Source: Dietzia sp032248695
Lineage (GTDB): Bacteria > Actinomycetota > Actinomycetes > Mycobacteriales > Mycobacteriaceae
DNA length: 64,000 nucleotides
NCBI RefSeq assembly: GCF_032248695.1
Contig: NZ_JAVHXC010000001.1
Span: 62,001 to 126,000 of the forward strand
Reading direction: 5' to 3'
How positions within the stretch are numbered: the stretch's first letter is position 1; each line of letters opens with the position of its first letter. A program made the position numbers and the translations under genes. This document shows, one piece after another, positions 57,969-64,000 of this stretch. Below the pieces are notes generated by a model. That model saw nothing but the letters and a program-made list of their open reading frames with translations. It made no database searches and was not told where the DNA came from.

Positions 57969-59477
57969 TTACGGGAACGGGTCGGGGCCGTCGGGGCTGA
58001 GGAAGTCGGGGTGGGCCGCGCAGTACTCGCGGGACCCGACGTAGGGGTCGGTGAGGTCGACGTGGCGGTCGTGGCCCCGGGAGTCGACGACGACGACGTG
58101 GTCCCAGCCGGCGGCGCGGATGCGGTCACCGAGTTCGGCGAGGAAGCGTCCCCGGGCCCAGGCCCGCGTTCGTGCGGGCGGGGTCGTGACGGCGGCCTCG
58201 ACCTCGTCGACGGTGACCAGTCGGCGCATCGCCCCCTTCGCGACCAGACGGTTGTAGAGCCCGCGGTCGGGGTCGATGTCGTGGTACTGGACGTCGATGA
58301 GGGCCAGGCGGGCGTGGTCCCAGTCCAGGCCGTCGCGGGCGCGGAAGCCCTCGAGCAGCCGGAGCTTGGCGGGCCAGTCCAGGCGGTCGGCGCAGGACAT
58401 GGGGTTCTCCTCGAGGGCGTCGAGGATCCCGCGCCATTCGTCCAGTACCCCGGGCGCCCAGTCGGGGTGGCCGGCGCCGTCCCCGATGACGTCCGCGACC
58501 CTGGCCCGGATCTCCCGCTGGAGGGCCAGGCCGGTGAGCTCACGCCCGTCGGGCAGCGCCACGCTCGCCCGGAGCGTGGGGTCGTGGCTGATGACGTGGA
58601 CCGCCGCGACCGGGTCGACGGGCAGGAGGTCGGAGAAGTCGACGCCGGCCTCGATGGCGTCCAGGACGAGGCAGGTGGTGCCGATCTTGAGGTAGGTCGC
58701 CAGTTCGGACATGTTGGCGTCGCCGATGATCACGTGCAGGCGGCGCCAGGTCTCGTCCGAGGCGTGCGGTTCGTCGCGGGTGTTGATGATGCCGCGGCGC
58801 AGGGTGGTCTCGAGTCCGGTGAGGACCTCGATGTAGTCGGCCCGCTGGGAGAGCTGGTACCCGGCCTCCTCGCCGGACTGCCCGATCCCCACCCGTCCGG
58901 CGCCGCTGAAGACCTGCCGCGACAGCAGGTGGGGCGCCAGGCTCGTGGTGAGGCCGTCGAAGTCGACGTCGCGGCGCACGAGGTAGTTCTCGTGGGCGCC
59001 GTAGGAGGCGCCCTTGCCGTCGACGTTGTTCTTGTAGAGCTTGAGCTCGGCGTTGCCCTCGGTGGCCGAGGACTCGACGCCGGCGCGGTGCATGATCACC
59101 TCACCGGCCTTGTCCCAGATCACGGCGTCGCGCGGGGAGTCGACCTCGGGGGCCGAGTACTCGGGGTGCGCGTGGTCGACGTAGAAGCGGGCGCCGTTGG
59201 TGAGGACGCGGTTGGTCACCCCGAACTCGCCGGGGTCGTACGCGCGCGCCGCGCCGAGGTCGAAGCCGCGGGCGTCGCGCAGCGGCGACTCGGAGCCGTA
59301 GTCCCAGCGCGCCCCGTCCGCTCCCCCGGCGGCCTCGCCCGGGTCGGTGTAGGCCTTGACCACCTGGGTGGAGCTCACCACCGAGCTGAGCAGGGGCTGA
59401 CCGACCGCGACGATGCCGAACTCGATCTCCGTGCCGATCACGCGGCCGCGCGCGCCCGGGGCCTCCGACCCGCTCAC
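57969..59477 (-). CDS. dop: Pup deamidase/depupylase Dop
   Basis: A 502-residue relative of PafA that deamidates the C-terminal Gln of Pup and removes Pup from substrates. Shared motifs are IGTEIEFGIV, DHAHPEYSAPEVDSP, YKNNVDGKGASYGAHENYL, NTRDEPHASDETWRRLHVIIGDANM and DVQYHDIDP. The Dop-loop near residues 45-60 is present. The GTG at 59477 overlaps the arc stop by four bases and gives a length close to Rv2112c; a later GTG at 59441 is possible. Operon order arc-dop-pup-pafA is conserved. Confidence 0.94.
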   Translation of the reverse strand: MSGSEAPGARGRVIGTEIEFGIVAVGQPLLSSVVSSTQVVKAYTDPGEAAGGADGARWDYGSESPLRDARGFDLGAARAYDPGEFGVTNRVLTNGARFYVDHAHPEYSAPEVDSPRDAVIWDKAGEVIMHRAGVESSATEGNAELKLYKNNVDGKGASYGAHENYLVRRDVDFDGLTTSLAPHLLSRQVFSGAGRVGIGQSGEEAGYQLSQRADYIEVLTGLETTLRRGIINTRDEPHASDETWRRLHVIIGDANMSELATYLKIGTTCLVLDAIEAGVDFSDLLPVDPVAAVHVISHDPTLRASVALPDGRELTGLALQREIRARVADVIGDGAGHPDWAPGVLDEWRGILDALEENPMSCADRLDWPAKLRLLEGFRARDGLDWDHARLALIDVQYHDIDPDRGLYNRLVAKGAMRRLVTVDEVEAAVTTPPARTRAWARGRFLAELGDRIRAAGWDHVVVVDSRGHDRHVDLTDPYVGSREYCAAHPDFLSPDGPDPFP

Positions 59478-61174
59478 CGGTCGCCGCCCCGGTCGGGCAC
59501 GGACACCTCGACGACGCGTTCGCCGCGCACACCCGACAGCCGCGCCCACTCCTGCGGGTTGGAGGTGTTGGGCAGGTCCGTGTTCTCGGCGAACTCGGCG
59601 TCGACCGCGTCGAGGAAGTCGTCTGTGGTCAGGCCCCGGCCGGTGCCGTGGACGATCTCCTTGATCGCGAGCTTCTTGGCCCGGTCGACGATGTTGCGCA
59701 GCATCGCGCCGGAGGTGAGATCGGCGAGATGCAGGGAGGACCGCCGACCCGAGGCGTAGACCAGATGCACGTAGGTCGTGGACTCGTCACGGGTGTAGAG
59801 CCGGTCGACGATGCGATCGATGAGCTCACGGACGTGCGTCTGCCCGTCGGTCCCGCCGATCTCGGCCGGGTCGAAACGCAGGTCCGGGGTGATGTACTTG
59901 CCCAGGATGTCCGCAGCGGCGTCCCTGTCGGGCCGGTCGATGCGGATCTTCAGGTCCAGGCGGCCGGGCCGCAGGATGGCGGGGTCGATCATGTCCTCGC
60001 GGTTCGACGCGCCGATCACGATGACGTTGCGCAGGTCCTCCACGCCGTCGATCTCCGCCAGGAGCTGCGGCACGATCGTGGTCTCCATGTCCGAGGACAC
60101 CCCGGACCCGCGGGTGCGGAAGATCGAGTCCATCTCGTCGAAGAACACGATCACCGGATTGCCCTCGGTGGCCTTCTCCCGCGCACGCTCGAAGATCGAC
60201 CGGATGTGCCGCTCGGTCTCCCCCACGTACTTGTTGAGCAGCTCGGGGCCCTTGATCGACAGGAAGTACGAGTTGGGGTACCGGCCGTCCGTGACGTCGT
60301 CCCCGCGGGCGACCGCGGCCGCCCGCGCCAGCGAGTGGGCCACGGCCTTGGCGATGAGGGTCTTGCCGCAGCCGGGCGGGCCGTAGAGCAGGACGCCCTT
60401 GGGCGGGGCCAGGTGGAACTCGCGGTACAGGTCGTGGTGGACGAACGGCAGCTCGATCGCGTCGCGGATCTGCTCGATCTGCGGGCCCAGGCCACCGATG
60501 TCGGAGTACTCGACGGTGGGGATCTCCTCGAGCAGGAGCTCGTCGACCTCGGACTTGGGTACGACCTCGTAGGCCACCCCGGCCTTGGGGTCCACCAGGA
60601 CCGCGTCGCCCGGGCGGACGGGCGCCGGGTGGTCGGCCGTGCGCGTCCCGCGCAGGGCGGCGGCGAGCACGACGATGTGTTCCTCGTCGTTGCCCATGAC
60701 GACCCGGGCACGCACCCCGTCGGCGAGCACGTCCCGCAGCACGGCGGTGACGCCGGTGACGGGCAGTTCGCCGGAGACCTCGAGGACCGTCATCGCCTCG
60801 TTGAGCCGCACGGTGACACCCGGGGTGAGGTCCTTTGCGTCCACGCCGGGGGCGATCGCCAGCCGCATCCGCCGGCCGGCGGCCATGACCTCGACGGTGT
60901 CCGGACCGGTGGGGCGGGCGAGGACGACCCCGTAGGTGCTCGGCGGGGTGCCGAGGCGTTCGACCTCGCCCTTGAGCGCCTCCAGCTGGTCGCGCGAGTC
61001 CTTGAGCAGTTCCGCGAGCCGGACGTTGCGGGCGCCGAGGGCGTCGATCTTGATCGACTTCTCGCGATCCGACCGGGCCCCCTCGTCGACCGCCCTGCGC
61101 AGCCGTGCGAGTTCGGCGCGGTCGACCGCCACCCTGTCCTCACCCTGACCGGCCGGGGAACGTCCCTCGGTCAC
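59474..61174 (-). CDS. arc: Pup-dependent AAA ATPase ARC/Mpa, no C-terminal HbYX motif
   Basis: A 566-residue ring ATPase that binds Pup with its N-terminal coiled coils (about residues 10-75), followed by two OB domains (about 76-235) and the AAA domain: Walker A GPPGCGKTLIAKAVA, Walker B VIVFFDEMDSIF and sensor/arginine region LRPGRLDLKI. M. tuberculosis Mpa ends in a QYL (HbYX-like) tail that docks to the 20S proteasome; this one ends EVSVPDRGGDR with no hydrophobic-Tyr motif. It may therefore remodel or unfold pupylated proteins without a proteasome. It is the first gene of the arc-dop-pup-pafA operon. Confidence 0.95.
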   Translation of the reverse strand: MTEGRSPAGQGEDRVAVDRAELARLRRAVDEGARSDREKSIKIDALGARNVRLAELLKDSRDQLEALKGEVERLGTPPSTYGVVLARPTGPDTVEVMAAGRRMRLAIAPGVDAKDLTPGVTVRLNEAMTVLEVSGELPVTGVTAVLRDVLADGVRARVVMGNDEEHIVVLAAALRGTRTADHPAPVRPGDAVLVDPKAGVAYEVVPKSEVDELLLEEIPTVEYSDIGGLGPQIEQIRDAIELPFVHHDLYREFHLAPPKGVLLYGPPGCGKTLIAKAVAHSLARAAAVARGDDVTDGRYPNSYFLSIKGPELLNKYVGETERHIRSIFERAREKATEGNPVIVFFDEMDSIFRTRGSGVSSDMETTIVPQLLAEIDGVEDLRNVIVIGASNREDMIDPAILRPGRLDLKIRIDRPDRDAAADILGKYITPDLRFDPAEIGGTDGQTHVRELIDRIVDRLYTRDESTTYVHLVYASGRRSSLHLADLTSGAMLRNIVDRAKKLAIKEIVHGTGRGLTTDDFLDAVDAEFAENTDLPNTSNPQEWARLSGVRGERVVEVSVPDRGGDR

Positions 61175-61268
61175 GCGATCACCTGCCCTCCTGGTCGTCG
61201 ACGGGTCTCCTCGTCGTCGTCCCCTCCACCCTATCGCCGGGGTGGGACGCGGGTGGGCGCGCGTTCCC

Positions 61269-62108
61269 TCAGCCCTTGCCGCTGCGCCGCTTGGGCTTGA
61301 GGGTGGTCACACCCTCGGCGAGGCGACGGGCGGTCACCAGGAACGCGGTGTGGCCCTGCATCCGGTGTTCGGGGCGCACCGCCAGTCCCACGACGTGCCA
61401 CCCGCGGTTGATCGACTCCCACGCGCGGGGCTCGGTCCAGCACTGCTGCCGCCGCAGTGCCTCGACCACGTCCGACAGCTGGGTGGTGGTGGCCACGTAC
61501 GCCACCAGCACGCCGCCCGGCACCAACACCTCGCTCACCGTCGGCAGGCACTCCCACGGGGCCAACATGTCCAGCACCACCCGGTCGACCTGACCACCGA
61601 GCGCCTCCACCGACGTCTCCGCCAGGTCCGCGACCCGCAGGTCCCAGTTGGCGGGGTGCTCGCCGTAGAACGTGCGGACGTTGCGCTCGGCGTGCTCGGC
61701 GTGATCTTCCCGGATCTCGTACGAGAACACCCGGCCCTCCGGGCCCACGGCGCGCAGCAGCGAGCACGTGAGCGCACCCGAGCCCGCACCGGCCTCCAGC
61801 ACGCGCGCGCCCGGGAACACGTCGCCCTCGTGGACGATCTGCGCGGCGTCCTTGGGGTAGATGACCTGGGCGCCGCGCGGCATCGACAGCACGTAGTCGG
61901 TGAGCAGGGGACGCAGCGCGAGGTAGTTCGCGTCCTTGGTCGAGGTGATGACCGAGCCCTCGGGCGCACCGATGAGATCGTCGTGGCGCACCGCGCCGTG
62001 ATGGGTGAAGAACTCGGCGCCCTCGACCAGGACGACGGTGTATTTGCGCCCCTTGGTGTCGGTGAGCTGGACGCGGTCGCCCACGACGAACGGACCGGAT
62101 CGCTGCAC
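61269..62108 (-). CDS. trmI: tRNA (adenine-58-N1)-methyltransferase TrmI
   Basis: A 279-residue class I SAM methyltransferase producing m1A58 in the T-loop of tRNA. An N-terminal beta-rich domain (RVQLTDTKGRKYTV) is followed by the SAM motif VLEAGAGSGALTCSLLRAVG and motif DMLAPWECLPTV. It corresponds to Rv2118c. The C-terminal tail is basic (KPKRRSGKG). It lies 95 bases upstream of arc on the same strand and is divergent from the RecB-like gene across 59 bp. Confidence 0.95.
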   Translation of the reverse strand: MQRSGPFVVGDRVQLTDTKGRKYTVVLVEGAEFFTHHGAVRHDDLIGAPEGSVITSTKDANYLALRPLLTDYVLSMPRGAQVIYPKDAAQIVHEGDVFPGARVLEAGAGSGALTCSLLRAVGPEGRVFSYEIREDHAEHAERNVRTFYGEHPANWDLRVADLAETSVEALGGQVDRVVLDMLAPWECLPTVSEVLVPGGVLVAYVATTTQLSDVVEALRRQQCWTEPRAWESINRGWHVVGLAVRPEHRMQGHTAFLVTARRLAEGVTTLKPKRRSGKG

Positions 62109-62167
62109 GGGGGACCTCCAGTAGGACGGGGGGCCGGTTGTCCGACCGGTTGTCTACCCTGCCAGGT

Positions 62168-63079
62168 GTGACGGATCCCCTCGAAATCGGCGGCATCCCG
62201 GCAGCGGGCGACGTACCCCTTCCGGAGCGCAAGCCCCTCGCCCTGTCGGCCTCGCGCGCGTCCGACTACCGGCAGTGTCCGCTGCTGTACCGGCTGCGCG
62301 CCGTGGACCGCATCCCGGAGCCCAGGACGCGCGCCCAGGTACTCGGCACGGTCGTCCACTCCGTGCTGGAGGAGCTGTACGGACTCGAGCAGTCCGAGCG
62401 GGCGCCGCAGCGCGCCGCGGAACTCGTGCCCGCCGCCGTCGAGCGCTTCTACGCCGAGGAGGACGGCGCGACGGTGGTCCCGCTGTCCGACCGCGCCGAC
62501 TTCCAGTCGCAGGTGGCGGCGCTGGTCGCGGCGCTCTACGGGGTGGAGGACCCGCAGCGCTTCTCCCCCGCCTCCTGCGAGCAGTACCTGGTCACCGCGA
62601 CCGCGGCCGGGACCCCGCTGCACGGCTTCCTCGACCGGGTCGACGTCGCGCCCACCGGGGAGGTCCGGGTCGTGGACTACAAGACGGGCAAGCCCCCGCA
62701 CCCGCGCTTCCAGGACCAGGCGATGTTCCAGATGCGGTTCTACGCCCTGATGTACCAGCGCATCCACGGGGTCCTGCCCGCCCAGCTCAAACTGATCTAC
62801 CTCAAGAACGGCAGCTGGCTCACCTTCACCCCGGATCACGCGACGCTCGTCGAGACCGAGGCGTCACTGGACGCGCTGTGGTCGGAGATCGAGCGCGCCG
62901 GTCGGACCGGCGACTTCCGACCCCGGACGTCCCGCCTGTGCGACTGGTGCAATCATCAGGCCCTGTGCCCGGCGTTCGGCGGAACCCCGCCCGAGTACCC
63001 GGGGTGGCCGGGCACCCGCGTGGTCCCCGCCGGCGCGGACAACCTGCTCGCGGGTCGGAGAGAACCGAGGAACACATGA
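62168..63079 (+). CDS. RecB/Cas4-type PD-(D/E)XK nuclease with an iron-sulfur motif
   Basis: A 303-residue nuclease related to the C-terminal domain of RecB/AddB (Rv2119 position). Catalytic motifs are His in GTVVHSVLE, Asp in GFLDRVDVAPTGE, and VVDYKTGK. A conserved Cys (RQCPLLYRL) and C-terminal CDWCNHQALCPAF make up a four-cysteine iron-sulfur site. It probably acts as a single-strand or flap exonuclease in repair. The GTG at 62168 lies 7 nt after TACCCT with no Shine-Dalgarno (leaderless). It overlaps the thioesterase start by four bases. Confidence 0.9.
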   Translation: MTDPLEIGGIPAAGDVPLPERKPLALSASRASDYRQCPLLYRLRAVDRIPEPRTRAQVLGTVVHSVLEELYGLEQSERAPQRAAELVPAAVERFYAEEDGATVVPLSDRADFQSQVAALVAALYGVEDPQRFSPASCEQYLVTATAAGTPLHGFLDRVDVAPTGEVRVVDYKTGKPPHPRFQDQAMFQMRFYALMYQRIHGVLPAQLKLIYLKNGSWLTFTPDHATLVETEASLDALWSEIERAGRTGDFRPRTSRLCDWCNHQALCPAFGGTPPEYPGWPGTRVVPAGADNLLAGRREPRNT

Positions 63080-63846
63080 TGCACGAGGCCTACTACGAGC
63101 CGCTGGGATCCGACGACGGCTGGGAGGTCTTCCGCGCGACCCCGCACACCGTCAGCGCCTGGGGCCCGGACCTGCAGCACGGAGCCCCGCCCTCGGCCAT
63201 CCTCACCCGCGCCATGGAGCGCCTCGACGCCGGCGGCGACGCTCGCATCGCCCGCGTGGCCGTCGACCTGCTGGGGCCCGTCCCGCTCGGTGAACTGCGG
63301 ACCCGCGCCCGCGTGGCCCGACCGGGCCGCCGGATCCAGCTGCTCGAGTCCGAGCTCGTCGCGGGCGGACGGACCGTCGCGCGGGCGAGCGCGTGGCGGC
63401 TGGCGACCGGCGACACCACCGGCGTCGAGCAGGCGGCCGAGGCGCCGCGCGTACTGCCGGACACCGATCACGACGGTGACTTCTTCAGCCGGTGGACCAG
63501 CGGCTACATCGACTCGCTCGAGATCCGCGGCGCCGAGGACGGCACCGTCTGGGCCCGGCCCACGCTGCCGCTGGTGGCCGGGGAGGAGCCGACCCCCGTC
63601 CAGCACGTGATGTGCGTGGCCGACATCGCCAACGGGGTCGGCGCGGTCCTCGACCCCGCCGAGTGGCGGTTCCTCAACACCGACCTCGTCACGCACCTGC
63701 ACCGGCCGCCCGTCGGCCGGTGGATCGGCGTGGCCGCCCGGGCGTCGATCGGGCCCGACGGGGTCGGCGCGACCTCGGGGACGCTGTTCGACGAGCGCGG
63801 CGCGATCGGCGACACCCTGCAGGCCCTGCTCGTCGAGCGGGTCTGA
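63076..63846 (+). CDS. TesB-like double-hotdog acyl-CoA thioesterase
   Basis: A 256-residue paralogue of the gene at 16945. The first hotdog has GPDLQHGAPPSAILTRAMERL and the second VMCVADIANGVGAVLDPAEWRFLNTD, with ending block PPVGRWIGVAAR. It is likely an acyl-CoA hydrolase. ATG at 63076 overlaps the RecB-like stop (ATGA), so both are translated from one mRNA, an unusual pair of nuclease and thioesterase. A hairpin and the hisG end follow. Confidence 0.83.
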   Translation: MMHEAYYEPLGSDDGWEVFRATPHTVSAWGPDLQHGAPPSAILTRAMERLDAGGDARIARVAVDLLGPVPLGELRTRARVARPGRRIQLLESELVAGGRTVARASAWRLATGDTTGVEQAAEAPRVLPDTDHDGDFFSRWTSGYIDSLEIRGAEDGTVWARPTLPLVAGEEPTPVQHVMCVADIANGVGAVLDPAEWRFLNTDLVTHLHRPPVGRWIGVAARASIGPDGVGATSGTLFDERGAIGDTLQALLVERV

Positions 63847-63854
63847 AAACGCCG

Positions 63855-63891
63855 CCGGCCGGCCCCGCGCACGTAGCGCCGGGTCGGCCGG
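63855..63891. terminator. Imperfect hairpin between convergent thioesterase and hisG
   Basis: CCGGCCGGCCCCGCGC (63855-63870) pairs imperfectly with GCGCCGGGTCGGCCGG (63876-63891) around a 5-nt loop. It lies between convergent genes and may terminate both. Confidence 0.6.
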
Positions 63892-63917
63892 ACCGTTTCC
63901 GGGAACGCCGGGGCGGA

Positions 63918-64000
63918 TCAGCCCATGCGGCAGGAGCGGATGTCGGTGGCGATGATCGCCTTCGCGCCGGCCTCCGCCAGCTCGTCCATGATCGCGTTGA
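63918..64000 (-). CDS. hisG: ATP phosphoribosyltransferase, 3' end only
   Basis: The last 27 codons of a minus-strand gene entering from beyond the window. The tail reads NAIMDELAEAGAKAIIATDIRSCRMG and matches the C-terminus of the long, histidine-regulated HisG. The position after trmI and the recB-like gene agrees with Rv2121c. HisG catalyses the first step of histidine synthesis, joining ATP and PRPP. The start lies outside the window. Confidence 0.9.
   Translation of the reverse strand, partial: NAIMDELAEAGAKAIIATDIRSCRMG

Noticed and set aside
1..64000. tRNA, rRNA, IS element or prophage
   Set aside because: No cloverleaf, rRNA segment, transposase or integrase motif was recognised on reading either strand. 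A tRNAscan/Infernal search would be decisive.

Overview
The window is about 70% GC and carries the gene order of a mycolic-acid actinomycete (order Mycobacteriales). Several blocks are collinear with Mycobacterium tuberculosis: DUF4193/DUF3093/dut/DUF3710/OB-fold/DUF3159 (Rv2699c-Rv2693c region), rbpA-ppm-lnt (Rv2050-Rv2051c), cobK/SDR/F420-type reductase (Rv2070c-Rv2074), and peptidase-exonuclease-helY-tatC-tatA-pafC-pafB-pafA-pup-dop-arc-trmI-recB-hisG (Rv2089c-Rv2121c). An intact oxyR, separate lnt and ppm genes, and a pupylation locus without 20S proteasome genes point away from Mycobacterium, towards Dietzia or a Corynebacterium-side relative. The genus is inferred, not proven.

Layout. 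1-3.8 kb: dut cluster. 4-7.4 kb: a GYGQ-repeat membrane protein, then ahpC-ahpD divergent from oxyR. 7.4-11.2 kb: minus-strand gnd/DEAD helicase/glycosylase-like operon. 11.2-18.7 kb: FhuF-like protein, thioesterases, NDH-2, a degenerate CFA-synthase-like protein, Ddn-like and MaoC-like proteins, and an SRPBCC-GNAT fusion. 18.7-25.8 kb: cupin, lactate permease-type transporter, a plus-strand hemerythrin/MBL/zinc-ADH/unknown operon, then rtcB. 26-30.4 kb: small stress-type genes, HxlR with a frameshifted NTF2-like gene, a 32-codon ORF with a very strong hairpin, and an OhrR-like regulator divergent from DoxX. 30.4-37.8 kb: apparent xenobiotic-response block (GyrI-like, ABC-F with a leader peptide, small HTH regulator with paired operators, FUSC membrane protein, DrrC/UvrA-like ATPase). 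37.8-43.9 kb: abhydrolase, zinc-ribbon protein, rbpA, ppm, lnt and an amidohydrolase-fold protein without its HxH motif. 44-47.4 kb: remnants of a cobalamin cluster, a DprE2-like SDR and an Rv2074-like reductase. 47.4-47.9 kb: non-coding repeats. 47.9-64 kb: peptidase, exonuclease, HelY, Tat and pupylation genes, TrmI, RecB-like nuclease, thioesterase and the 3' end of hisG.

Functionally the window is mostly housekeeping: nucleotide sanitation, redox defence (AhpC/AhpD/OxyR, OhrR), envelope lipid and lipoprotein work (Ppm, Lnt, DprE2-like), protein export (TatAC) and pupylation. Regulatory DNA is visible in several divergent gaps as clear dyads. Several genes start 6-7 nt after a TANNNT-like hexamer without a Shine-Dalgarno sequence, the pattern of leaderless mRNAs. 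I found no tRNA, rRNA, CRISPR array, prophage or insertion sequence.
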